Below the pieces are notes generated by a model. It worked only from the letters and a program-made list of their open reading frames with translations, was not told the DNA's origin and searched no databases. Positions 49,987-59,413 of a stretch of DNA of 64,000 nt are shown in pieces. Position 1 is the first letter of the stretch; each line of letters begins with the position of its first letter. The DNA is from Gammaproteobacteria bacterium. GTDB lineage: Bacteria; Pseudomonadota; Gammaproteobacteria; Arenicellales; JAANXG01. Location: NCBI GenBank assembly GCA_024639325.1, contig JAHEIO010000010.1, forward strand, positions 1 through 64,000, read 5' to 3'. The position numbers and the translations under genes were made by a program.

Positions 49987-50534
49987 CAGGATTCGGTGGT
50001 GTATCGTTCGATGGTCAGGTCGTCCGACCAGTAGTCCTTCGCCAGGCCTGCTTTCAATTTGAGCTGCGCCAGGAACTGTCCGGGTTCAGGGAGCTTCTGC
50101 CACACGTCGGGTAGAAAAGTGGCCCGATTCGAACCTGCCTGCAGTACCAACCCGTCCTCACCGGGATGGACCAATCCAAGCAACTCCGATTCGCTGGAAA
50201 AATCGATCGGGGTCGGGTTGGACAAGACCGAGATGTGTATTTCGAGAACCCTCAGTTCGCTCAAGGTTATCGCATCGAATCTGGGGTCCTTGAACGCGGC
50301 TGCATGAGCGTGCTGCGACACGTCTCTGACCAGCGGGCGTGTGGCAACCAGGCTGCCGATGCACCCGCGCAGCTCCCCGTGTGTCTGCAACGTCACGAAA
50401 CTGGCCTGAATTTCGCGCAGCTCGTCCGGCCACTCCAATGGGTCAATGGTTAACTCGACTCCGTGACGGACGCCGTGTTCGATCGAGTCCAAGGCCAACC
50501 GGGTCAGCCGATCACGATTCTGCGCACCAATCAT
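49983..50534 (-). CDS. amrA: AmmeMemoRadiSam system protein A (AMMECR1 domain)
   Basis: ELRGCIGSLVATRPLVRDVSQHAHAAAFKDPRFDAI; start proposed at MIGAQNRDRL. Confidence 0.92.
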   Translation of the reverse strand: MIGAQNRDRLTRLALDSIEHGVRHGVELTIDPLEWPDELREIQASFVTLQTHGELRGCIGSLVATRPLVRDVSQHAHAAAFKDPRFDAITLSELRVLEIHISVLSNPTPIDFSSESELLGLVHPGEDGLVLQAGSNRATFLPDVWQKLPEPGQFLAQLKLKAGLAKDYWSDDLTIERYTTESW

Positions 50535-50553
50535 TCGAGCTCCGGACGGCGGG

Positions 50554-51345
50554 CTAGTAATAGAACAAGTAGGCACCGTACCCGACGACACGGTCACGAT
50601 CGCCGGCGGTATCCCCGGAGTTGCGAACATCGAGTACTTCACATTGCATTCCGTGTCTTGCCGCGTAATGCAATAACCCGCATATTGGGCGCTGTCCACA
50701 GGCGTTATCGCCGGTCAGGCCGACGGGGTCGAGGGCCTCGATCTTCTTGGAGGTAAAACTGTCCAGACGTTGTGCGCTTTCATAAGCATGGTAGTGACTG
50801 AGGTCTGAGCTAATCACCACCAGTGTGGAACGATCCCGCCAGAATCTTTCGAGGAGCGTGTCAACCTGCTCGGGCTGGGCGCTCCCGACGGCGAAGGGGA
50901 GCAATGTAAATTCGTCCAACACGAATTGCAGGAAGGGCAACTGGACTTCGATGCTGTGCTCCAGCTCATGGGCCCGGTCGTCGAATTCAACAAAATCCAG
51001 CTCCTCAACGATGGCGCGAATCGTCGCCCGGTCCAGAGGAATTTCCCCAAGTGGTGTATCGAACGCCGCCGCCGTGCTCGCCGCTATGCCATTTACGTAC
51101 TCACGGTGGGCCGGACCGAGCAGAATGACACGCCGGATCTCAGAGCGTCGCGGTGTAAGCGCGGCGTAGGCCGACCCGGCAATTGGCCCTGAGTAAACAT
51201 ATCCCGCGTGGGGCGCGATGATCGCGGACGGGGCGTGCCGCGCCGGTTTCGCCTCGCGCAAATGATCCTTGACCTGGTGTTGCAGTGTCGCGGGGTTGCC
51301 GGGGTAGAACATCCCGGCAACCGCAGGCTGTCTGTTTAGATGCAT
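50554..51345 (-). CDS. amrB: AmmeMemoRadiSam system protein B (Memo homologue)
   Basis: RQPAVAGMFYPGNPATL, IIAPHAGYVYSGPIAGSAYA, LEHSIEVQLPFLQ, CGQRPI. Confidence 0.95.
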   Translation of the reverse strand: MHLNRQPAVAGMFYPGNPATLQHQVKDHLREAKPARHAPSAIIAPHAGYVYSGPIAGSAYAALTPRRSEIRRVILLGPAHREYVNGIAASTAAAFDTPLGEIPLDRATIRAIVEELDFVEFDDRAHELEHSIEVQLPFLQFVLDEFTLLPFAVGSAQPEQVDTLLERFWRDRSTLVVISSDLSHYHAYESAQRLDSFTSKKIEALDPVGLTGDNACGQRPICGLLHYAARHGMQCEVLDVRNSGDTAGDRDRVVGYGAYLFYY

Positions 51346-51503
51346 GTTCGAATTGCCTTGGCCGAGAAATTTTTGATTTTAGGTGATTAAGACCGAAACG
51401 AATGGATCTGGATCAACCGCTAATGCTTTTTTCCGGTTAGTATTGAAGTCGATAATATTAGACCACATATATACCAATATTGTTCCACAGGCAGAAAAAT
51501 CAG

Positions 51504-52574
51504 ATGGACGCTTATCCCACCCGCTACTGGCACGCGCTGGATGACGATCGCATTCAATGTGACCTGTGCCCGAGATTTTGCCGGCTTCGTGAGGGCCAGC
51601 GAGGGCTTTGTTTCGTCCGCAAGAGAGAAGACGACCGGATCGTTCTTACGACGTACGGCCGCTCGAGCGGTTTCTGCATCGACCCGGTTGAGAAGAAACC
51701 TCTCAATCATTTTCTGCCGGGCACACCGGTGCTCTCATTCGGCACCGCCGGCTGCAACCTGGCATGTAAATTCTGTCAGAACTGGGATATCAGCAAGTCG
51801 CGTGAGATGGATACTCTGGCTGACGGCGCGTCACCGGAGAAGATCGCAAGGGTTGCAGCGGAATCCGGCTGCAACAGTGTAGCGTTTACCTACAACGATC
51901 CGGTAATTTTCCACGAATACGCAATAGATATTGCCAGGGCATGCCGAGAAGTGGATGTGAAAACGGTCGCCGTGACTGCGGGATACGTGTGTCCCGAACC
52001 GGCCGCCGAATTTTTCCGCTACATGGATGCGGCCAATGTCGATCTCAAGGCGTTCACCGAGCGGTTCTACAAGAAGATATGCGGCGGTGAGCTGCAGCCC
52101 ATACTGGAAACGCTTCAGTACCTGAAACACGAAACCGGCGTGTGGATCGAGACAACCACGCTGCTCATTCCCGGAGAAAACGATTCGCCGTCAGAACTCG
52201 AGGCAATGACCGGGTGGGTCGTGGACAACCTCGGCCCGGATGTCCCCATGCACTTTACTGCATTCCATCCGGACTGGAAGATGCGGGACACGAACCACAC
52301 CCCGGCCCGTACCTTGAACCTTGCTCGAAAGATCGCGATGGACAACGGCGTACACTACGCCTACACGGGCAATGTCAGCGACGAGGCAGGCGGAAGCACC
52401 TACTGCCACGAGTGCGGATCGATGCTGATTGGACGGAACTGGTACGATCTGACCCACTGGTCCCTCGACGAGGCCGGTCGTTGCAATACATGTCACAGCC
52501 CCTGTGCAGGCGTATTCGAGCACGGACCAGGCCATTGGGGCAGAAAACGGTTGCCTATCCGCTTGTCCGCCTAA
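51504..52574 (+). CDS. amrS: AmmeMemoRadiSam system radical SAM enzyme
   Basis: QCDLCPRFCRLREGQRGLCFVR; GTAGCNLACKFCQNWDISKSRE (CxxxCxxC). Confidence 0.96.
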   Translation: MDAYPTRYWHALDDDRIQCDLCPRFCRLREGQRGLCFVRKREDDRIVLTTYGRSSGFCIDPVEKKPLNHFLPGTPVLSFGTAGCNLACKFCQNWDISKSREMDTLADGASPEKIARVAAESGCNSVAFTYNDPVIFHEYAIDIARACREVDVKTVAVTAGYVCPEPAAEFFRYMDAANVDLKAFTERFYKKICGGELQPILETLQYLKHETGVWIETTTLLIPGENDSPSELEAMTGWVVDNLGPDVPMHFTAFHPDWKMRDTNHTPARTLNLARKIAMDNGVHYAYTGNVSDEAGGSTYCHECGSMLIGRNWYDLTHWSLDEAGRCNTCHSPCAGVFEHGPGHWGRKRLPIRLSA

Positions 52575-52628
52575 CCTGGTTGTTGCGCTGGCGCCCAGCC
52601 GCCCTGATGTAGTAAGGGGCAGAACCGG

Positions 52629-53441
52629 TCAGGCTCTGAGAAATGGCAGTTTCAGCATCCCGAGAAGGTTGACGCACAGCCTTTCACTGCGAATATCCTC
52701 CAGGCCGATACGCATGGCCGTGTGCCCGGCCTCGGGTTGCGGACGATAGGTGCCGAACAGCCTGTCCCACCAGGGCAGGTTGAATCCGAAGTTGCTGTCG
52801 GTTTCTCTCCGTATTACCGAGTGATGCACGCGATGCATGTCCGGTGTTACCACCAGCAGGCGCAGCACCTTGTCCAGACCCAGATTCAGACGCACATTGC
52901 TGTGGTTGAACATCGCGGTTGCGTTTAGCACCACCTCGAATATCAGCACAGCCAGGGCCGGTGCTCCGAGCAGCAGTATGGCGATGAATTTGATGAGCAT
53001 GGACAGGATGATTTCAACGGGGTGAAAACGGGCGCCCGTGGTGACATCGAAATCCAGATCAACGTGATGCATACGGTGCAGCCGCCACAGGATCGGTATC
53101 TTGTGCATGAGGACGTGCTGGCAATAGATGGTCAGGTCGAGGATGACCACGCTCAACATGACGACAAGCGGGCCGGGCAATGCCACCGTGTTGAACAACC
53201 CCAATTCGTGCACTTGCGCAAACATCGCCACGCCCACCGCCGCGGCGGGAAAGAGTAGGCGTAAGGTCACCGTGTTGAGCAGGGTTATGCCGAGGTTGCT
53301 ACCCCAGCGCCTCAATTTGGAGGTATGTAGTTCACGTCGTGGCCGAATTATTTCGAGACCGGCCATGACCAGGAATACGCCGAAAAAGAATCCCAGGCGG
53401 ATTGTCGTTTCGTGTTGCAACAGCGCGTTGGTGGTGCTCAT
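52629..53441 (-). CDS. sterol desaturase / fatty acid hydroxylase superfamily protein
   Basis: Histidine boxes HVLMH, HRMHH, HRVHHS. Confidence 0.93.
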   Translation of the reverse strand: MSTTNALLQHETTIRLGFFFGVFLVMAGLEIIRPRRELHTSKLRRWGSNLGITLLNTVTLRLLFPAAAVGVAMFAQVHELGLFNTVALPGPLVVMLSVVILDLTIYCQHVLMHKIPILWRLHRMHHVDLDFDVTTGARFHPVEIILSMLIKFIAILLLGAPALAVLIFEVVLNATAMFNHSNVRLNLGLDKVLRLLVVTPDMHRVHHSVIRRETDSNFGFNLPWWDRLFGTYRPQPEAGHTAMRIGLEDIRSERLCVNLLGMLKLPFLRA

Positions 53442-53461
53442 ACCGTTACGGGTACCCCAAT

Positions 53462-53505
53462 ACGTAGGCTATTTAAATATGCGACGTAGGCTATTTAAAT
53501 ATGCG
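53462..53505. repeat. perfect tandem duplication, 2 x 22 bp
   Basis: ACGTAGGCTATTTAAATATGCG repeated twice back to back. Confidence 0.95.
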
Positions 53506-53507
53506 GT

Positions 53508-54491
53508 CTATTCGAACGATTTCAAAGACTGATCGCCCGCCAGGATCGCACCCGAGGCGTAGTTGTAGCGGGCAAGGGCCCGCATAATCTCGATCAGGCA
53601 GTTGTCCCTCAAATTTTCCAGTTCCTTGACCGACCTCCCGGCAGACTGCGCCTGCGTGCCCGATACCATGCGGTCGATCAGCTCCTCGGTGAGTTCCGGC
53701 GCCTGCAGTTTGGTCCACGGCAGCTCGAGGGCCGGGCCGAACTGTTCCAGCATGTGGCGCATACCGACGTCGCCGCCGGCAAGGTGAAAGGTGAGGCAGG
53801 TGCCCATAAAGGCCCATCGCAGCCCCGGCCCGTAGATGATGGCGTCGTCGATTTCATCGGTGGTGGCGACACCCTCGGCGACCATGTGCAGCGCCTCGCG
53901 CCACAGCGCCTCCTGCAGCCGGTCGGAGATGTAGCCCGGGACTTCGGTGCGGACCCGAAGCGGGTGCATGCCAAGGCTTTTATAAAAAGCCATCGCAGCC
54001 TCTATGGAGGTTTCATCGGTTCTTTCGCCTCCCAGTACTTCCACCAATGGCAGCAGGTAAACGGGGTTGAAGGGGTGTCCAATGACGATCCGCCCCGGAC
54101 GACTACATTCGGACTGTATGCGCGAAGGCAGCAAACCGGAGGAACTCGACGCAATAACGATCTCCTGCACCGCCGCCGCGTCGAGCCGTGCGTGCAGCCG
54201 CTTTTTCAGGTCTTCGTTCTCAGGCGCACTTTCCTGGATGAAATCAACGCCGCCGCAAAGTTCGGACAGATCCGTGGTGAAGTGCAGACGCTCCTGCATG
54301 TCAGCGGTGCCCAAGCCCAATCTGGTCAGTGCGGGTTCCGCATTGTCGATCTTCTGCCTCAACAGCTTTTCGGCGGCGGGCGCCGGGTCGGAGGCAATGA
54401 CGTTCAGCCCGCGTGCCAGGCAGCGCGCGGCCCAGCCCGCGCCGATGACGCCGGTACCGACGACTCCAACAGTACTGATACCGCTGGTCAT
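53508..54491 (-). CDS. lcdH: L-carnitine dehydrogenase (3-hydroxyacyl-CoA dehydrogenase family)
   Basis: VGVVGTGVIGAGWAARCLARGL; GHPFNPVYLLPLVEVLGG; GPGLRWAFMG. Confidence 0.88.
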   Translation of the reverse strand: MTSGISTVGVVGTGVIGAGWAARCLARGLNVIASDPAPAAEKLLRQKIDNAEPALTRLGLGTADMQERLHFTTDLSELCGGVDFIQESAPENEDLKKRLHARLDAAAVQEIVIASSSSGLLPSRIQSECSRPGRIVIGHPFNPVYLLPLVEVLGGERTDETSIEAAMAFYKSLGMHPLRVRTEVPGYISDRLQEALWREALHMVAEGVATTDEIDDAIIYGPGLRWAFMGTCLTFHLAGGDVGMRHMLEQFGPALELPWTKLQAPELTEELIDRMVSGTQAQSAGRSVKELENLRDNCLIEIMRALARYNYASGAILAGDQSLKSFE

Positions 54492-54492
54492 A

Positions 54493-55383
54493 TCAACTCC
54501 TCTTCTTCAAGCCGAGTTTTTCCCTCGCGCCGTCCGGTCCGATGACCGCCGCACCCATCAGCTCGATGAGGTTGACCGCGCGCTCCACGAGTTGTGCGTT
54601 GCTGGCAAACACGCCGCGTTCGAGATACAGGTTGTCCTCCAGACCAACCCGTGCGTTTCCCCCCAGCATGACGGCCTGGGTCACCATCGGCATCTGCATC
54701 CGGCTGATGCCGAAACCGGCCCACACCGCGTTGTCCGGCAGCGCGTCCACCATACATTTCATGGTCGCAGTATCCGCCGGCGCGCCCCAGGGAATGCCGA
54801 GGCAGATCTGGAACATCGGTGGGTCGTCGACCAGCCCCTCGCTGTGCATCTGTTTGGCGAACCACAGGTGACCGCTGTCGAACACTTCCAGCTCGGGTTT
54901 GACGCCCAGCTCCTGGATGCGCTTCGCACCAGCCCTGAGCTGCTTCGGCGTCGACACGTAGATGGTGTTGCCGTCACTGAAATTGAGGGTTCCGCAATCC
55001 AGTGAGCAGATATCGGGCAGCAGTTCATCGACATGCGCCAGCCGGGTCAACGGTCCCACCAGATCGGTGTAGGGCCCGAAGGTCATCGGATCCTCGTCGG
55101 CGCCGATGTCGAGGTCGCCACCCATGCCCGAGGTCAGATTGATGACAACGTCGGTATCCGAATCACGTATGCGGTCGACTACTTCACGATAGAGTTCGAT
55201 ATCGCGGGTGCCCTTACCCGTCTCTGGATCACGAACGTGGCAGTGTGCAATGGCGGCCCCCGCCTTCGCGGCATCGATCGCCGCGCCGGCGATCTGTTTG
55301 GGCGTCACCGGGATTTCCGGGTGCCTTCCGACGGAATCTCCGGAACCGGTTACCGCGCAGCTTACAAAAACTTCGAAATTCAT
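54493..55383 (-). CDS. BKACE family beta-keto acid cleavage enzyme (probable 3-dehydrocarnitine cleavage)
   Basis: [37 protein letters not shown]; adjacent to lcdH. Confidence 0.88.
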   Translation of the reverse strand: MNFEVFVSCAVTGSGDSVGRHPEIPVTPKQIAGAAIDAAKAGAAIAHCHVRDPETGKGTRDIELYREVVDRIRDSDTDVVINLTSGMGGDLDIGADEDPMTFGPYTDLVGPLTRLAHVDELLPDICSLDCGTLNFSDGNTIYVSTPKQLRAGAKRIQELGVKPELEVFDSGHLWFAKQMHSEGLVDDPPMFQICLGIPWGAPADTATMKCMVDALPDNAVWAGFGISRMQMPMVTQAVMLGGNARVGLEDNLYLERGVFASNAQLVERAVNLIELMGAAVIGPDGAREKLGLKKRS

Positions 55384-55568
55384 TAGACTTGCCTCCTTCG
55401 GGAGTTGTGTGCTTTTAGCTATAGGTTCCAGTCTACGTGCCGGTGCTGTCAAGTGACCCGAACCCAATGGAACTTTAGCCAAAGCAGGCGGTCTGGTTTC
55501 AATTAGGAGATACCTGCTCCGCGCACCATTGGATTATTCCAGCAAAAGATTGATTAGAGGAGAGAGAT

Positions 55569-55985
55569 GTGAATAAGCGGTTTATAGCGATTGGTATGGT
55601 TGGCCTGGTTGCCGCGTGGGGGGTGTTTGGCACGGCGGCGGCTCAGAAGTTGCATGCACCGAAAGGTATTTGGCAGGGGATGGGAGCCGGGCTGAGCGAC
55701 GTGCAGGACATAACCGCTTCATTGATGGTGTTCGACATGGACCGAATCGCAACCCGGGCTGGCGAACTGGCGGAAAGGGAGCAATACATCTCCCAGATCG
55801 CCTCGCTGCCGGACGCCGTCAAGGAAGGGCACGCCAAGGTGGCCGAGGCCGCGGAAGAACTGGCAGGGGCCGCGTTGACCGGCGAGGAGCAGGAAGTCGC
55901 TGACCGGCTCAAGGACGTCATTGCGGCCTGCACGACCTGCCACTATGATCTCAGAGACAAGGAGCGGCGCGAGAAGCTGCAGTGA
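55569..55985 (+). CDS. c-type cytochrome, cytochrome c'-like, C-terminal CTTCH
   Basis: Signal peptide; single CTTCH near C-terminus in a helical protein. Confidence 0.8.
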   Translation: MNKRFIAIGMVGLVAAWGVFGTAAAQKLHAPKGIWQGMGAGLSDVQDITASLMVFDMDRIATRAGELAEREQYISQIASLPDAVKEGHAKVAEAAEELAGAALTGEEQEVADRLKDVIAACTTCHYDLRDKERREKLQ

Positions 55986-56053
55986 TCTGTGCCCAGCGTA
56001 GCGGGGCGGAGCTTGGAAGTCGGTAGGTCGTTGCGCTTCGCGTTGCCCCGTTC

Positions 56054-56950
56054 GTGTGGAGGTCGATAGCGATCTTGATTCGTACGGGAAGTCGACGGGC
56101 GCTTTGTGCGATTCTGCTGGCAATGCTGATTGATTCGCCTTCTGTACACTCCGCCGAAGACTCGATCGAGCGCGGGGAGTATGTTTTCCGCGCCGCCGGT
56201 TGCGAGTCGTGCCACACCGACGCCGATCACGATGGAGAGTTTCTTGCCGGGGGGCGTGCATTCGATACGCCCTTCGGTGGGTTCTATTCGCCAAACATCA
56301 CATCCGACAAGACGCACGGCATCGGGAGCTGGACCGCCGAAGAGTTCATTAGGGCGATGCGCGAGGGAATTGGTCCCGAGGGTCAGGACTACTATCCGGT
56401 GTTTCCCTATGCGACTTATACACGCGTCAGCGATGATGACCTGCTGGCGATGTACGCCTACCTGCAACAGACTCCGCCCGTAGCGCAGCCGAACCGACCG
56501 CACGACCTGCCCTGGTACATGCGGTTCAGGACCGCCAACTGGATCTGGAAGCTGATGTTTTTAGAGCCCGGCCCGTTCCGGCCCGATACCGGCCGATCGT
56601 CTACCTGGAATCGCGGGGCATACCTCGTAACCGCGCTCGCCCACTGCGATGAATGCCACACGCCGCGCAACAGCTTCGGTGCGCTGGATTTGACCCGTCG
56701 GATGGCGGGGGCGGCGCTGGGGGGCGATGAGTCGGCACCAAACATCAGCCCGGATACCGCCAAGGGCATCGGCAACTGGCGCCAGGCGGACCTCGTCCGG
56801 TATCTGAGCAAGGGGATTCGGCCCGACGAGGAGTTCGCCGACGGTGCAATGGCAGAGGTCATTGACAATGGCCTGTCGCACCTTCGCGTCGAGGATCTCG
56901 AAGCCATGGCCGAATATCTGATGTCGCTGCCCGCACAGCAAAATCCGTAA
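56054..56950 (+). CDS. diheme cytochrome c (start uncertain)
   Basis: Two CxxCH motifs, CESCH and CDECH. Confidence 0.9.
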   Translation: MWRSIAILIRTGSRRALCAILLAMLIDSPSVHSAEDSIERGEYVFRAAGCESCHTDADHDGEFLAGGRAFDTPFGGFYSPNITSDKTHGIGSWTAEEFIRAMREGIGPEGQDYYPVFPYATYTRVSDDDLLAMYAYLQQTPPVAQPNRPHDLPWYMRFRTANWIWKLMFLEPGPFRPDTGRSSTWNRGAYLVTALAHCDECHTPRNSFGALDLTRRMAGAALGGDESAPNISPDTAKGIGNWRQADLVRYLSKGIRPDEEFADGAMAEVIDNGLSHLRVEDLEAMAEYLMSLPAQQNP

Positions 56951-57123
56951 CAGGGGTCGGTACGCCCTATCCGAATCCTTATCAACCAACGATGGCGTGT
57001 CATTGGAATTCCATAGTTTGTTTCACATGGCGCGCAGTCGCGAGATTGCGCATCATCACCGGCAAGTATTCTCAACCTGTGCGATTTGGTAGAGTCGCTT
57101 GAAGCCACCCGACGAGAATATGC

Positions 57124-58107
57124 ATGGAGCGGAACGACATTTCCCTGGTTGATCTCTACCGCGCACGAAATCGGATTCACGGACGCACCGTGAAGACACC
57201 GCTGGTCCGGTCCAAGACATTGAGCGAGGCCTGCGGGGCCGATGTGCGGCTCAAGCTGGAGCATCTCCAGATCACCGGCTCGTTCAAGCTGCGCGGCGCC
57301 ACCAACGCGATTCTCAATCTGGAAGACGAGCAAAGAAAAAGGGGCGTTACGGGAGTGTCGACCGGAAACTTCGGCCGCGGGCTTGCCCACGCGGCGAAAC
57401 AGGCCGGAGTGCGCTGTGTAATCTGTATGTCGAATCTGGTCCCCGAAAACAAAGTCGACGGTATCAAAGCGCTCGACGCAGAAGTGAACATCATAGGCCG
57501 ATCCCAGGACGAGGCACAGGTCGAGGTCGACAGGCTGGTTGCCGAGGAAGGACTGGTCGCCCTCGATCCCTTCGATCACCGGGACGTGATTGCCGGACAG
57601 GGTACCCTGGGTCTGGAAATCATGGGTCCCTGGCCGCAGGTCGATCTGGTTGTAGTTCCCCTGTCCGGCGGGGGGCTGATCGGTGGCGTGGCGGTGGCGG
57701 TGAAATCCGTCAACGCATCCGCAAGGGTGGTTGGGGTGACCATGGACAGGGGTGCCGCCATGTATGAGAGCATCAGGGCGGGCAAGCCGGTGCAGGTGGA
57801 AGAGCATGCGTCGCTTGCCGATTCACTTGGAGGCGGGATCGGTCTCGACAATCATTACACGTTCGATCTCGTCAGAGATCTCGTCGACGATATCGTACTG
57901 GTAAGCGAAACGGAGATCGCCAATGGCATTCGTCATGCCTACTGGCAGGAGAAGCAGATCGTCGAGGGTGGAGCCGCCGTTGGAATCGCGGCGATTCTGG
58001 CAGGCAAGATAAAGCCGACCGTAAATACCTGTTTGGTAGTCAGCGGCTGTAACATCGACATGCCGTTGCATCACAGGATCATCGGCGGTGAAAATCCCGA
58101 GGGTTAG
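57124..58107 (+). CDS. eutB: hydroxyectoine utilisation dehydratase EutB (threonine dehydratase-like PLP enzyme)
   Basis: ITGSFKLRGATNAIL (PLP Lys); VSTGNFGRGLAHAAKQ; immediately upstream of doeA/doeB. Confidence 0.88.
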   Translation: MERNDISLVDLYRARNRIHGRTVKTPLVRSKTLSEACGADVRLKLEHLQITGSFKLRGATNAILNLEDEQRKRGVTGVSTGNFGRGLAHAAKQAGVRCVICMSNLVPENKVDGIKALDAEVNIIGRSQDEAQVEVDRLVAEEGLVALDPFDHRDVIAGQGTLGLEIMGPWPQVDLVVVPLSGGGLIGGVAVAVKSVNASARVVGVTMDRGAAMYESIRAGKPVQVEEHASLADSLGGGIGLDNHYTFDLVRDLVDDIVLVSETEIANGIRHAYWQEKQIVEGGAAVGIAAILAGKIKPTVNTCLVVSGCNIDMPLHHRIIGGENPEG

Positions 58108-58198
58108 AGGCCGATCCGCTCAGCCATGCAGCCTATTCTCCCGCTTGCCGTGGAAGGCGTGGGCAGCGAATTCGAATCCTAATACGGAGGACCGCACC

Positions 58199-59380
58199 GT
58201 GAAAGACGTCGTACTCAATTTTGACCGCGATGAATACGCACGGCGTCTGAAAAAGACACGGTCTGCCATGGAATCGGCGGGCATTGAATTGCTGATCGTC
58301 ACCGACCCGTCAAACATGTCTTGGCTCACCGGCTACGATGGCTGGTCGTTCTATACGCACCAGTGCGTGCTGGTCGCGGACAGCGGGGACCCGATCTGGT
58401 TTGGCCGCGGCATGGACGCCAAGGGTGCACTGCGAACGGTATACATGCATCCCGACAACATCATCGGCTACGAGGACCATTACGTGCAGTCCACCGAGCG
58501 GCACCCCATGGATCGCCTGAGCGAGATCATCATCGAGCGTGGATTGAGCAAGCACGCGATCGGCGTGGAGATGGACAACTACTATTTCAGCGCCGCGTGC
58601 TACGGGTCGCTGCTCGAACACCTGCCGGACGCCGCTTTCAAGGACGCCACCGCTCTGGTCAACTGGCAGCGCGCCATCAAGTCTCCGCGGGAAATCGAAT
58701 ACATGAGATACGCCGCGCGTATCGTGGAAAGGATGCACGAACGTATCTTCGAGGTCATCGAGCCCGGCATGAAGAAGAACGAACTGGTTGCGGAGATCTA
58801 TCACGCCGGTATCGTCGGTGCCGGTGGAGTCGGCGGCGACTACCCGGCCATCGTGCCCATGCTGCCCACAGGGGCCGATGCCTCGGCGCCACACCTGACG
58901 TGGGACGACCGGCCCATTCCTTCCGACAGCGGCACGTTCTTCGAGATCGCTGGGGTTTACAAACGCTACCACTGCCCGCTGTCACGCACGATCTACCTGG
59001 GAAAACCTCCCCGGGAATTTCTCGATGTCGAACAGGCTTTGATCGAGGGCATCGAGGACGGGCTGACCGCTGCCAGACCGGGCGCGCTGTGCGAGGAATT
59101 TGCCCAGGCCCTGTTCGATGCCCTGGCGCGACACGATCTGCACAAGGACAGCCGATGCGGCTACTCGATCGGCTTGAGTTATCCACCGGACTGGGGCGAG
59201 CGGACCCTGAGTCTGCGCCGAGGCGATAAGACCGTGCTGCAGCCCGGCATGGTGATCCATTTCATGCCGGGAATGTGGTTCGGTGACTGGGGCATGGAAA
59301 TCACGGAAAGCGTGCACATCACGGAAACCGGATCCGAAACCCTTGCCAACTACCCGCGCAAACTCCTCGCCAAGGATTAA
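58199..59380 (+). CDS. doeA: ectoine hydrolase DoeA (M24 peptidase family), GTG start
   Basis: DPSNMSWLTGYDGWSFYTHQCVLV; M24 fold; GGAGG RBS before GTG at 58199; followed by doeB. Confidence 0.92.
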   Translation: MKDVVLNFDRDEYARRLKKTRSAMESAGIELLIVTDPSNMSWLTGYDGWSFYTHQCVLVADSGDPIWFGRGMDAKGALRTVYMHPDNIIGYEDHYVQSTERHPMDRLSEIIIERGLSKHAIGVEMDNYYFSAACYGSLLEHLPDAAFKDATALVNWQRAIKSPREIEYMRYAARIVERMHERIFEVIEPGMKKNELVAEIYHAGIVGAGGVGGDYPAIVPMLPTGADASAPHLTWDDRPIPSDSGTFFEIAGVYKRYHCPLSRTIYLGKPPREFLDVEQALIEGIEDGLTAARPGALCEEFAQALFDALARHDLHKDSRCGYSIGLSYPPDWGERTLSLRRGDKTVLQPGMVIHFMPGMWFGDWGMEITESVHITETGSETLANYPRKLLAKD

Positions 59381-59413
59381 CCTCGATCCGCGTAACTCAC
59401 AAGGAGGCTATGG

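Noticed and set aside
56458-57807. 449 aa minus-strand ORF spanning the cytochrome-eutB gap
   Set aside because: Overlaps two well-supported plus-strand genes and has no recognisable motif.
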